A stretch of DNA of 64,000 bases from Ceratopteris richardii (Eukaryota; Streptophyta; Polypodiopsida; Polypodiales; Pteridaceae), in the NCBI GenBank assembly GCA_020310875.1, contig CM035431.1:18424267-18488266 (forward strand), read 5' to 3'. Shown in pieces: positions 22,000-31,368 of the stretch. Both the position numbers and the translations under genes were made by a program. How positions within the stretch are numbered: the first letter of the stretch is position 1; each line of letters begins with the position of its first letter. The notes below the pieces were generated by a model, which saw only the letters and a program-made list of their open reading frames with translations, was not told where the DNA came from and ran no database searches.

Positions 22000-23383
22000 T
22001 AGGCCTAGTCGCCTTAACTTATTTCGCCTAATACGCTCTCTGGCCTCTGCCTGTGCTTCTTCTCTCACTCTTAACTCTTCTTCTTTTCGCTTCTTAGCCA
22101 TGTTGAGTCTCGTAAGCATATCCTCTGTAAGAGGTTCTTGGTATAACTTGACTCTACATCCACTAATATAGTTTGGCAAGATATCTCCTTCTAGAGTGGC
22201 CGACTGAACTGCCCCACTAGTGGAAATTCTATTAATGATCATGGGTCCGTATCCTCTTTTTTCCAACTTACGAGCATGTTGCTTTAGTGTGTAAACCAAC
22301 ACTAGATCTCCCTCTTTCAGTCCCTTATCCTTGATGTGTGCATCAAAGTATGCCTTTTGCCTTTTCTTTGCAGCATAGATACCTGCCGCCGCGCGTAGCC
22401 TTGTCTCACCTAAGCATTCTAGATCAAAGATCCTAGAGGACAATGCATGTCCATTCCACTCATGCTCTTGTGCTACTTTTAATGCTGGGATTAGGAAATC
22501 TAAAGGTAGCACAGCATTCTGTACAAAGACCATCTGAAATGGGGTGGCATTGACTATCGTTTTGTAGGCAACTCGGTAAGCCCAAACAGCATGATGAAGC
22601 TGTTTGTCCCAATTAGAGCGTTTATTATTTACCAATTTAGTCAAGACATTACATAGGATCTTATTTGTGCTCTTGGCCTGTCCGTTAGCTCTGGGGATGA
22701 TAGGGGGCAGACTTCTTATGTATCACCAAGAATTCTTGGAGAAGGTTTTCAATGACTTCATTTAAGAAGTGGGTGCCTCTATCGCTTACTAACTCTATTG
22801 GTAGTCCATATCTAGTGAACACATTCTCGAATAAGAACTTAGCCATCATCTGAGCATCATTATTTGTTGTGGCTTTGACTTCTACCCATTTTGTAAGGTA
22901 ATCTGTGGCTACAATGATGTACTCTACATGGGAGTTTCTAGCTGGGGGGTTAATAGGACCTACAAAGTCTATACCCCACTTTGAGAATGCACGTCCTCCC
23001 ATCATGAGCCTCAAAGGCATCTCGTCTTTTCTGATAGGATATTGCGCACGTTGGCATATGTCACATTTCTTCACATAGGTATGTGCATCCATATGAAGAG
23101 TTGTCCACCAAAGTCCTGAGAATAGAATGGTATTGATTACTCGATCAGGACCAAAGTGCCCACCTGCAACACCACTGTGTGCAGTCTCTAAGACCTTTAA
23201 ATAGTCTGATTCATGAACGCACAGTCTTAAGTAACCATCTTTGCCTCTTCGGTATAGGTTCTCTCCTACTAAGGCATAGCCTTGAGCCTCTTGCTCCATG
23301 CTTCGTCTTCTTGCTAGACTAGCCTCTTTGGGTAATCTTCCCGACCTCATAAACTCTACCAATGGAGCACTCCAATCTGGAAC
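22000..23383 (-). pseudogene. Element C integrase and basic tail
   Basis: Minus strand. Zinc module HSGVAGGHFGPD ... CDICQRAQ (about 23170-23040); core WGIDFVGPI (about 22975), LVSDRGTHF (about 22780), then the family landmark VYTLKQHARKLEKRGYGPM (about 22290-22240) and the charged helix AKKRKEEELRVREEAQAEARERIRR (about 22100-22030). D is inserted beside it, at 23384. Confidence 0.9.
23379..23383 (+). repeat. Target-site duplication GGAAC, left copy
   Basis: GGAAC before the left LTR of D; partner at 31364-31368. Confidence 0.92.
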
Positions 23384-24415
23384 TGTTGGGGGTTTCGTAG
23401 ACGAGAAGGAGTTTGAGGGTTTGTAGGAGAAAAAGGAAGAATAAAGAAAGAAATGAGCTGGAAAACTTCACAGAGGAAATAACCTTGGAAGCTTCTGCAG
23501 AAGCACCCTTGGAATCTTGAGTTTGATTAAAGTAAAAGAATTACAATATTTGAGCACAATCCGAGTCAATACTTCTGTGCGCACTACAGAGCGTGCTTAA
23601 TTACAAAATACCAATTATCCCGAAGTCTTCTTGCAGTCGGCCTCCTCTGCACCAGTCCTCTACTTGCTTCAAGCTTATCCTTGTGCACACTTTGCACCAA
23701 GCTTCCACCAAGATGAGGAATGAGTATCTTCTGTCGGCATGCACACTGCACAGAGACCTTGAGGTCCTTGGGGTCTAGCTTCGTACTCCCTGCATTCTTC
23801 CTTAGCCACCTCTCTTGCACTCTTCACTTCCACCTCTCTGTCGTACCCCGGTGTCCCTTCACTTCTCTCCCTTCTTACCTTTTTTTCCTCCAGAATAGCC
23901 TTTGTCTTTCTTTTGTTGAGTGTGCCGGTTCCGTGCGCTCTAACTGTAATACAATCTTGGTGTCCTTTCAATGTCCCAAGATTGTCTTTTTAACTGGCAG
24001 CCAACGACTCACTACTTTGTCATGTAGTGACTTTAGACTTAAATCAAAATTTTGATTGGGCGGCCATATTTCCACATGTGCGTACGTTGCCGCTTCACAT
24101 ACCTTCACATTTCCTTTTAAATCTTCACTTTTGCACATAAGGGGCGTTCACCTGAACCTTCCAAAACACTTTAAAACACACTTTGAACCTTGGGGAAATT
24201 AGAGAAAATACCTCCCTGCAACCCATTTTCTCCAATTTACCCTTGGTGGACAATTAATTGTGCACCACCTGTGCACTTTGACACCTGCACTTGAGCACTT
24301 TGACTTTTCACCAATTGACTTTGACTATGACCTTGTTGACTTTGAACAGTTGACTTTGACCTTTTGACTTTGTCTGCAATTGACTTTGATCAACATGACT
24401 TTTATGGGCTCAACA
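23384..24415 (-). repeat. Element D 3' LTR (left)
   Basis: 1032 bp, plus strand TGTTGGGGGTTTCG ... GGGCTCAACA. Nearly identical to 30332-31363. Confidence 0.96.
24278..24384 (-). promoter_or_regulatory. W-box cluster in the element D 3' LTR
   Basis: Nine TTGAC cores, the binding core of WRKY factors, in 107 bp close to the U3 start of the LTR. WRKY sites in LTRs are known to link plant retroelements to stress and wounding; for this element it is inference. Confidence 0.55.
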
Positions 24416-24697
24416 GATGCCCACCACCTAAAGGACTCTCCGACCTGGAGAGACAACATACTGGATACAAGAATAGCTTAAGAACCCAAAATGAATAATT
24501 GTATGAACAGATAGAAATTAAAGCCGAAAAAGAGAGAAAAAGTACTTTTATTGAATACTAAAGAAAAGAAGACAATATCCGATGATTATTGAATTCTGAT
24601 TGGCAGAGCAGAAGGATGATACAATTATTCTGAAGCTAGCACTACGGCTGAAGCCATTTAAATTATTGAAAAGTGCATTAGTAAAACTGGATTGAGA
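24416..24697 (-). other. Element D 3' untranslated region
   Basis: 282 bp between the second ORF and the 3' LTR, with purine-rich stretches on the minus strand next to the LTR (TAGGTGGTGGGCATC) that may serve as polypurine tract. Confidence 0.5.
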
Positions 24698-26308
24698 TTA
24701 TTGAGGAGTTGTCTGAGGTGAAGAGGGGAGGGGAACGGAAGCTTGCTCTATAAGGTGCTGGATAGAACTCAGGCAATTGCGAAGATGGTCCCGTTCGCGC
24801 TTGATACGCCGACACGCTGCATTATCACATAGACCTAACTGAAAGCGATTTTGAAGATCCTCTAAAGACTGGAGCGCAGAATCCGCAATATCACGATACT
24901 TATCTCGCTCCTCTTTGAGCAAGCGGGCGGAATCAGTGAGAGATTGCCACTGTGAGGTGGCCATGCGATTTATATTGTCTATAGTTGAAATATATTGTTG
25001 ATGAAGGCTGGCTGCAGCTGAAATGGAATCTATGGACAACTTGGAGGCATCAACACTTCCCTGAGCAATGTTACCGGCTTCGCGAAGTAATAGGAAAAAG
25101 GAGGGTTCAGCTTGGGTATCAGATGGAGGAACAGGTGCTACAGGCGGAGTTTGAGAATTGGATGGAATGGAAGAGGGACCGGATGTGGGATGAAGGTTGG
25201 GCGGATGGGGTTGGGTGGAAGCTGAGGTGGAGCTAGTGGAGAGTGCAGGGGAGGGAGGAGGCCGTGATATGGAAGAGATAGTGGGGTTGCAGGGCGGGTT
25301 GCTAACAGGGAATTGAGGGGATGGGGAAATAGTGGAAGGGTTAGCCAATGGTGCAGGGATTTGATAGACCCAAGCTAAAAGGGGAGCAGAATATATGTTA
25401 AAGGTACGAGAGCGGTGAGGGATAGCTTCACGGAGTCGACGGGAGCGCGCACTCAAGGAACTATATAGGAGGGCGGCGTAGGGGTAGGGGCGGCTAGTGA
25501 GGAAGCAGTACAGTGGATCTGCAATACGAATGTCGGATAGGGGAAGCGCAGCGGTGGGGCTTCTAAGTAAAAAGAAAAAGATAAATGAAGTCAGAATTGC
25601 CTGCATGCGGATTGAAAAACGGGCTTGGTTGGCAAATCGCTCTTGACAAAAAGCAATTGTTTCCGCGGGTGAAACTCCCGAATATAAGAGTGGAGGACTG
25701 ATGAAGTCGACGAGGGAGGATCCAATACGGATGGCAATGTCCTGGATGGTAAGAGTGCCGGTACGAAATTGGGGAAACAGCCGAAGAGCTTCGTAGACGT
25801 CATTAAGGTTGGAAGGGGCCTGCAACAGAACGTCCGCCAAGCCTAAAAGACCTGTATACCGCAGATTTTCGACCGAGAAAAGATTTCGGAGGTCAATTGG
25901 AGGTGGAGATAAATGGATTTTTATTTGAATAGGAAGATCAGTGGGGAGGAAAATGCTCATATAATCGCCTGTAGGGATTGAATTATGGGAAGCAGAAGGA
26001 GAGGGAGAGGGGGAGGGGGGTCGAGGAATGGATGGGGGAGAGTAATCAGTAGAATCAGAATTAATGGAATAAGTAGGGATATTGATAAGTGGGGGAGGAA
26101 TGGCAGAAGGTGAGGCATCGGCGTTGGAAAAAGGGGAGAGGGTGGATGGGGGAAATGATGGGGAAAGAGAGGCGGGCATAGACGGGACCGGGTAGATCTG
26201 GGTGGGAAGGGATTGGGTGTGCGACGGAGGAGTAGGCCCTGAAGGAGGAGAATGAAGATTGGATGTTGGGCAGGCTGCAGGATCATCCTGGGGGGGCGGA
26301 TTAGCCAT
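24698..26308 (-). CDS. Element D second ORF, function unknown
   Basis: An uninterrupted minus-strand frame after pol, in env position. I take the ATG at 26308 (MANPPPQDDPAAC, about 536 residues); the frame stays open upstream to 26509 without an ATG there. Residues 1-150 are Pro/Ser-rich and disordered. A globular middle (about 150-340) has LRYTGLLGLADVLL, RIGSSLVDFISPPLLYSGVS, a short hydrophobic stretch ILTSFIFFFLLRS and YPYAALLYSSLSARSRRLREA. A second Pro/Ser linker follows, then a C-terminal helical, coiled-coil-like part (about 410-530) with LLKEERDKYRDIADSALQSLEDL and a C-x4-C pair. The layout (globular part, Pro/Ser linker, coiled coil) recalls the extra gene of A/B, but I see no sequence match. 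One hydrophobic stretch is not enough to call a membrane protein. Confidence 0.7.
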   Translation of the reverse strand: MANPPPQDDPAACPTSNLHSPPSGPTPPSHTQSLPTQIYPVPSMPASLSPSFPPSTLSPFSNADASPSAIPPPLINIPTYSINSDSTDYSPPSIPRPPSPSPSPSASHNSIPTGDYMSIFLPTDLPIQIKIHLSPPPIDLRNLFSVENLRYTGLLGLADVLLQAPSNLNDVYEALRLFPQFRTGTLTIQDIAIRIGSSLVDFISPPLLYSGVSPAETIAFCQERFANQARFSIRMQAILTSFIFFFLLRSPTAALPLSDIRIADPLYCFLTSRPYPYAALLYSSLSARSRRLREAIPHRSRTFNIYSAPLLAWVYQIPAPLANPSTISPSPQFPVSNPPCNPTISSISRPPPSPALSTSSTSASTQPHPPNLHPTSGPSSIPSNSQTPPVAPVPPSDTQAEPSFFLLLREAGNIAQGSVDASKLSIDSISAAASLHQQYISTIDNINRMATSQWQSLTDSARLLKEERDKYRDIADSALQSLEDLQNRFQLGLCDNAACRRIKRERDHLRNCLSSIQHLIEQASVPLPSSPQTTPQ

Positions 26309-26832
26309 AGAGAAATGGAGGATGCTTAGAAAGCTAGGTCCGTAGAGGAGGTATACTTTGGAGTTAGTGGATGTTGCGGAAGGCGTGCGAAGGAGGGCGG
26401 AAGGGGTATGCGGCGGAGGTGGGGGTTGCCTTCGGGGGCGGTGGGCGGTGGCCGGGGGGCGGCTTCTCTGTCTCTCGCGCAGGGAGTTTCCTGCCAAATC
26501 AACTGCCAAATCAACTTGCCCTGAAATTGCCAGCCTCAGCCACTTGAGCAGCGACGAAGAAGGAGCTTATCAATACTTGCTGAAGTTGATGATGATAACA
26601 GCGCTTCTTTTTTTTGAGGGAAGCAAGAATGAAGGAGGAGGTACATTATATAGTCAGGAGGAATGAGAGACAACCTCACAGGGAGCAATGGTTCAGCATA
26701 AAAGAGTTTCAAAGGAGAGGAGAAACAAAGTTAATCTCCTTTTTAATCTCCTCCATTCAAGACAGAAAACAAAGGAAAGGGTCCAATTGAAAGTTATTGA
26801 CCAAAGCTACAAGCCCTACAAAAATGGGCGCC

Positions 26833-26833
<1 letters not shown>

Positions 26834-26867
<34 letters not shown>
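26834..26867 (+). repeat. Homopolymer run of 34 T
   Basis: Poly(A) in the sense of element D. Could be a slipped A-tract or an old poly(A) tail captured during reverse transcription. Confidence 0.9.
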
Positions 26868-26868
<1 letters not shown>

Positions 26869-26957
26869 AATTTTAATAATGAATAAAAAATACCTAAAAA
26901 ATCCAAAAAAAATGCCAAAAATTCCAAAAAAATTTTGTAAAAATTCTAAAAAAAATT

Positions 26958-26998
26958 CCTAATGGTATTATCCCCAATTCGGCAAGAAAAAGACATTA
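26958..26998. repeat. Inverted-repeat arm, left (element D)
   Basis: 41 bp that is the exact reverse complement of 30237-30277; a further 20 bp on the inner side match partly (shared GTAAAAAATT). The two arms enclose the pol gene. Confidence 0.9.
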
Positions 26999-27318
26999 GA
27001 AAGAGGTAAAAAATTGCTATAAAAAAGCTAAGAATGTTAGAAAAATTTCCAAAATTATCCAAAAGTTTTATTTTTGCAGAGATTGTGAAATGTCTTCTAG
27101 GTGGCTCAGAAACTCTAGGATCGAGGATGAAAATGATAAAGAAAACTACTGAGACTGGGCAAAGTTTGATGAGAAAGTTATATACAACATGGACAGATTT
27201 TGCAGTTCCAGGTGATCCATACTTCTTCAAGTGTGTTGATGATAGGCCTTGAGCCTTGATATGTTAACGAGTGGCAAGGCCTCCCCTTTCAGCGTCTCTA
27301 ACTCCACAGCACCCCAAT

Positions 27319-30273
27319 TCAGCATTGTTTTGACTGTATACGGTCCTTCCAATGTGGAAGCCATTTTCCTCTTAGTTGTGTATTAAGATGAGGTCTATGG
27401 AGAAGAACTAACATGCCTGTTCCAATGTTATTGTTCCACCGATGGCGATCGTGTGCCTCTTTCCTCTTTCTCTGTGTCTCTATCAATTGTTTCTTTGCTA
27501 TTAGACGAATCTCCTCGACTTTATGTAGTGCTCCTAGCCTTTGAGAAACTTCACAATCCTTCTTTCCCTGCATGAATGCCATCTTAGGTGATCCATGTAA
27601 AAATTCAAATGGCTCGATGGGTAATATGCCATAAACAAGTTGGAAGGGGGAATATCCGGTGGCCTCTTTGTATGCTAACCTGTATGCCCAAAGTGTACCT
27701 AAGTACGCACTGGCCCATGAAGTGGGTTGCAACATACACTCCTTTCTTAACATTGAAATTAGAACCTTATTTGTAGACTCAGCCTGTCCATTTGCTCGTG
27801 GATAGTAAGCACAAGAGGTCCTATGAAGAATTCTGTACCTGTTGAAGATTTCTTGCAGGACTTTATTGACAAAATGGGTACCTTGATCAGTACAAATTTC
27901 AAGTGGACAACCAAACCTGCAAATGATGTTACTATAAATGAAATCAGCAACAGTTTGGGCAGTGCAATCGGGGGAGGCAATAGCTTCCGCCCACTTTGTC
28001 GCATAATCTGTAGCTATCAAGAGATATTTTTCTTTTTTAGGAACAGCGGGAGGGTAGATGGGCCCTACAAAATCTAGCCCCCACTTCTCAAATGGTTGCC
28101 AGGAAGTGGAAACAACCAAGGGGTTATGTCTCTGCTTTGTTGGCTTAGGTCCACACCTTTGGCAAATATCACATGTCTTTCCCCATTCATCTGCATCCCT
28201 AAATAGTGTAGGCCACCATAGACCAGCATCCAATATCCTCTGACTCATAATATGTCCTGGAAGGTGCCCACCACCCGTTCCTTCATGTGCAGAGTGAAGG
28301 ACTTCCTTCACTTCTTCTTCTTCCACACATTTCCTGAGCCGGTCATCCTTGCCCTGTCTATACAATTTATCTTCAATGAAGGTATATGGTCTGCTCTTGA
28401 TTAGCAATCTCTTCTTTTGTATGGCACTAGCCTTTTCTGGATACAACCCAGATTTAATGAAATTTTTGATGTCGGAGTACCAACCTTGAACTTGTACAGC
28501 AAATAGATGAGCATCTGGAAAGTCATCATTGATTCCACTAGTTTGATTCATCGTATGTATTCTGGATAGATGATCCGCCATAACATTCTCTTTCCCTGGT
28601 TTATGGACTACAGAAAAATCGAACTCTTGGAACAACAATAGCCACCTCCATATTCTACCAGTGGCTTGTGGTTTGTTGAGTAGGTATTTCAGTGGTTGGT
28701 GATCTGTTATAATGATAAACTTTACCCCCAGTAAGTAATGACGGAATTTTTGGACAGCAAAGACCATTGCTAAGGCTTCTCTTTCTGTAGTACTGTAATT
28801 CCTTTCAGCCTTGGTCAAGATTCTACTGGCATATTGAATAGGCCTGTCCATTTTAAATTCTTCGCTATGTTGTGTCAAAACTGCCCCCACTGCATAGGCA
28901 CTGGCATCGACATGTATGTGAAAGATCTTTGACCACTCAGGTGTTACCAAGATAGGAGCAGACACCAACCTTGACCGTAATGTTTGATATGCTTCTTCCT
29001 CCGCTTCTTCCCATTTAAAGGGTACTTCTTTACCTGTAAGTCTAGCTAGAGGTCTAGCTATTTCTGCATACATTTTTATAAACCTTCTATGGTATCCAGT
29101 ATGCCCCAAGAAACTCTGAATCTCTTTAGGGGATTTAGGTTTAGGCAACTTTAAGATAGAAATGATTTTGTCAGGATCTGGGGCCATACCTTTAGCCGAC
29201 ACCACATGTCCTAAGAGGGTTCCTTCTGTCACAAGGAAGTGACATTTGTTCGGATTGAGTTTTAACTTAGTCTCCCTACATTTTTTGAAAATATTCTGCA
29301 GCTGCCTCAAGTGGTGGTCCAAACAATCCAGAGGAGTTTCTTTATGAGAACCTGAAAATGAAGAGAAGTCATCCATGAAGATTCTAAGTGACTCCAGCAA
29401 TAGGGGGCCAAAAATAAGATTGACCGTTCTGTTAAAGGTGGCTGGAGCATTTCTGAGCCCAAATGGCATTTTTACATACACATATGTTCCCCAAGGTGTA
29501 ATAAAAGCAGTCTTTTCACGATCCTCTGGGTGTATTGATATTTGATTATAGCCACTGAATCCATCCATAAAGCTATATAATGCATGCCCAGCCACTTCTT
29601 CAATGACCTGTTCTGCAAAAGGCATAGGGAAACCATCTGGAATGGTCACCTTGTTGAGTGCTCTAAAGTCAACACAAATTCTGATTTTATTAGTATTCTT
29701 CTTCGGTACTATAACCATAGGTGAGAGCCACTCTGAGTGTTCAACAGGAATGATGGTTCCTGCATCCTCCATCTTTTGGATTTCCACATAGACAGCTTCA
29801 GCATATTTTGGATTAAGTCTATAACTTCTTCCTCTTATGGGTTTTGCTCCATCAACCAGAGGGATTCTGTGCTCTCCATAAGTTGCAGGCACTCCTTCTA
29901 AGTCTTTATAATGCCAGGCAAAAACATCTACATACTGGGTCAAGAATGATTGTACCTTTTCAAGGAGCCCTGGGTGGCTCCACAACCAAGTGGCCATCAA
30001 AACTGGCTGAGTATTGTCTTGAGTGCCTAAGTATATTTCTTGGACAGGGTTTCTCGCTACCATATTATCTTCGTTAGCATCTGTTTCCTTGTCTGCTTTT
30101 ACTAGCTTTTCGTGCATTGCTTCATAAGCAAGCGAATGTTGGACTTCAATGTGTTCCTCCTTGTCCTGCATCCATCCTGCAGGGATTTCTTGAATTGGGA
30201 AAGAACATTCAATACCAGAATTTTTTACCTTGCTTTTAATGTCTTTTTCTTGCCGAATTGGGGATAATACCAT
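27319..30273 (-). CDS. Element D pol: RT, RNase H, integrase
   Basis: 984-codon uninterrupted frame, ATG at 30273. RT covers about residues 140-360, with VIVPKKNTNKIRICVDFRAL, YSFMDGFSGYNQ, FGLRNAPATFNR and catalytic FMDD at 299-302 (YxDD in most relatives). RNase H is about 450-570, with FHIHVDAS, TEREALAM, TDHQPLKYLL and MADHLSRI. The integrase zinc module is HSAHEGTGGGH ... CDICQRC (660-705). The core has WGLDFVGPI (Asp 734), CTDQGTHF (Asp 796) and NGQAESTNK (Glu 832). No protease domain is seen before RT. RT-RNase H-integrase order is Ty3/gypsy. The frame looks whole and fits the near-identical LTRs. Closest plant lineage by motif is on the Athila/TAT side (inference). Confidence 0.93.
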   Translation of the reverse strand: MVLSPIRQEKDIKSKVKNSGIECSFPIQEIPAGWMQDKEEHIEVQHSLAYEAMHEKLVKADKETDANEDNMVARNPVQEIYLGTQDNTQPVLMATWLWSHPGLLEKVQSFLTQYVDVFAWHYKDLEGVPATYGEHRIPLVDGAKPIRGRSYRLNPKYAEAVYVEIQKMEDAGTIIPVEHSEWLSPMVIVPKKNTNKIRICVDFRALNKVTIPDGFPMPFAEQVIEEVAGHALYSFMDGFSGYNQISIHPEDREKTAFITPWGTYVYVKMPFGLRNAPATFNRTVNLIFGPLLLESLRIFMDDFSSFSGSHKETPLDCLDHHLRQLQNIFKKCRETKLKLNPNKCHFLVTEGTLLGHVVSAKGMAPDPDKIISILKLPKPKSPKEIQSFLGHTGYHRRFIKMYAEIARPLARLTGKEVPFKWEEAEEEAYQTLRSRLVSAPILVTPEWSKIFHIHVDASAYAVGAVLTQHSEEFKMDRPIQYASRILTKAERNYSTTEREALAMVFAVQKFRHYLLGVKFIIITDHQPLKYLLNKPQATGRIWRWLLLFQEFDFSVVHKPGKENVMADHLSRIHTMNQTSGINDDFPDAHLFAVQVQGWYSDIKNFIKSGLYPEKASAIQKKRLLIKSRPYTFIEDKLYRQGKDDRLRKCVEEEEVKEVLHSAHEGTGGGHLPGHIMSQRILDAGLWWPTLFRDADEWGKTCDICQRCGPKPTKQRHNPLVVSTSWQPFEKWGLDFVGPIYPPAVPKKEKYLLIATDYATKWAEAIASPDCTAQTVADFIYSNIICRFGCPLEICTDQGTHFVNKVLQEIFNRYRILHRTSCAYYPRANGQAESTNKVLISMLRKECMLQPTSWASAYLGTLWAYRLAYKEATGYSPFQLVYGILPIEPFEFLHGSPKMAFMQGKKDCEVSQRLGALHKVEEIRLIAKKQLIETQRKRKEAHDRHRWNNNIGTGMLVLLHRPHLNTQLRGKWLPHWKDRIQSKQC

Positions 30274-30277
30274 TAGG
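30237..30277. repeat. Inverted-repeat arm, right (element D)
   Basis: 41 bp, exact reverse complement of 26958-26998, overlapping the start of pol and touching the tRNA-like stretch. Confidence 0.9.
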
Positions 30278-30327
30278 CATTTGACTTCTAATCAAGGGAT
30301 TGTGGGTTCGTCCCACCGGGCGTGCCA
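30272..30327 (+). other. tRNA-Arg(UCU)-like stretch extending the primer-binding site
   Basis: On the plus strand this reads as the 3' two thirds of a tRNA: D-stem end AGGC, anticodon stem-loop TTTGA-CTTCTAA-TCAAG with anticodon TCT, T-stem GTGGG/CCCAC, acceptor strand and CCA. The T-loop is TTCGT, two bases shorter than normal. It is not a tRNA gene: the 5' half is absent and CCA is encoded. It lies exactly where the complement of the element's primer tRNA belongs. Confidence 0.8.
30310..30327 (-). other. Element D primer-binding site (tRNA-Arg)
   Basis: Minus strand TGGCACGCCCGGTGGGAC, four bases inside the 5' LTR. tRNA-Arg priming is known from Ogre-like TAT elements. Confidence 0.85.
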
Positions 30328-30331
30328 AATT

Positions 30332-31363
30332 TGTTGGGGGTTTCGTAGACAAGAAGGAGTTTGAGGGTTTGTAGGAGAAAAAGGAAGAATAAAGAAAGAA
30401 ATGAGCTGGAAAACTTCACAGAGGAAATAACCTTGGAAGCTTCTGCAGAAGCACCCTTGGAATCTTGAGTTTGATTAAAGTAAAAGAATTACAATATTTG
30501 AGCACAATCCGAGTCAATACTTCTGTGCGCACTATAGAGCGTGCTTAATTACAAAATACCAATTATCCCGAAGTCTTCTTGCAGTCGGCCTCCTCTGCAC
30601 CAGTCCTCTACTTGCTTCAAGCTTATCCTTGTGCACACTTTGCACCAAGCTTCCACCAAGATGAGGAATGAGTATCTTCTGTCGGCATGCACACTGCACA
30701 GAGACCTTGAGGTCCTTGGGGTCTAGCTTCGTACTCCCTGCATTCTTCCTTAGCCACCTCTCTTGCACTCTTCACTTCCACCTCTCTGTCGTACCCCGGT
30801 GTCCCTTCACTTCTCTCCCTTCTTACCTTTTTTTCCTCCAGAATAGCCTTTGTCTTTCTTTTGTTGAGTGTGCCGGTTCCGTGCGCTCTAACTGTAATAC
30901 AATCTTGGTGTCCTTTCAATGTCCCAAGATTGTCTTTTTAACTGGCAGCCAACGACTCACTACTTTGTCATGTAGTGACTTTAGACTTAAATCAAAATTT
31001 TGATTGGGCGGCCATATTTCCACATGTGCGTACGTTGCCGCTTCACATACCTTCACATTTCCTTTTAAATCTTCACTTTTGCACATAAGGGGGGTTCACC
31101 TGAACCTTCCAAAACACTTTAAAACACACTTTGAACCTTGGGGAAATTAGAGAAAATACCTCCCTGCAACCCATTTTCTCCAATTTACCCTTGGTGGACA
31201 ATTAATTGTGCACCACCTGTGCACTTTGACACCTGCACTTGAGCACTTTGACTTTTCACCAATTGACTTTGACTATGACCTTGTTGACTTTGAACAGTTG
31301 ACTTTGACCTTTTGACTTTGTCTGCAATTGACTTTGATCAACATGACTTTTATGGGCTCAACA
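30332..31363 (-). repeat. Element D 5' LTR (right)
   Basis: 1032 bp, about three differences from the left LTR; would drive the minus-strand transcript. Confidence 0.96.
31226..31332 (-). promoter_or_regulatory. W-box cluster in the element D 5' LTR
   Basis: Same nine TTGAC cores as at 24278-24384, here in the LTR that would act as promoter. Confidence 0.55.
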
Positions 31364-31368
31364 GGAAC
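31364..31368 (+). repeat. Target-site duplication GGAAC, right copy
   Basis: Matches 23379-23383. Confidence 0.92.

Larger units (their letters stand above)
26510..27318 (-). other. Element D spacer between pol and second ORF
   Basis: A/T-rich non-coding stretch. Contains a run of 34 T (26834-26867), one arm of an inverted repeat (26958-26998), and about 250 bp (27000-27250) without recognised content. Confidence 0.6.
23384..31363 (-). mobile_element. Element D: young Ty3/gypsy element, minus strand
   Basis: 7980 bp with two 1032-bp LTRs that differ at about three sites by eye (about 0.3%), flanked by GGAAC. It is therefore the youngest insertion in the window. Parts: 5' LTR (right), tRNA-Arg-type primer site with an unusually long tRNA match, an uninterrupted pol frame (RT, RNase H, integrase), an A/T-rich spacer with a homopolymer tract, a second ORF, 3' LTR. 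No gag or protease is recognised, so it may be a member that depends on helpers, or gag may be unrecognisable. It is a different family from A/B/C/E. Confidence 0.95.

Noticed and set aside
23593-24055. Short open frames inside the D LTRs (also 30541-31003)
   Set aside because: They are identical in both LTRs because the LTRs are; there are no protein landmarks, and they overlap U3-R-U5 sequence.
25957-26286. Leu/Pro-rich frame opposite and beside the D second ORF
   Set aside because: Shadow frame of the Pro/Ser-rich start of the second ORF.
30272-30327. tRNA-Arg gene
   Set aside because: Only the 3' part is present, the CCA end is encoded, the T-loop is short and it sits exactly at the primer-binding site of D.
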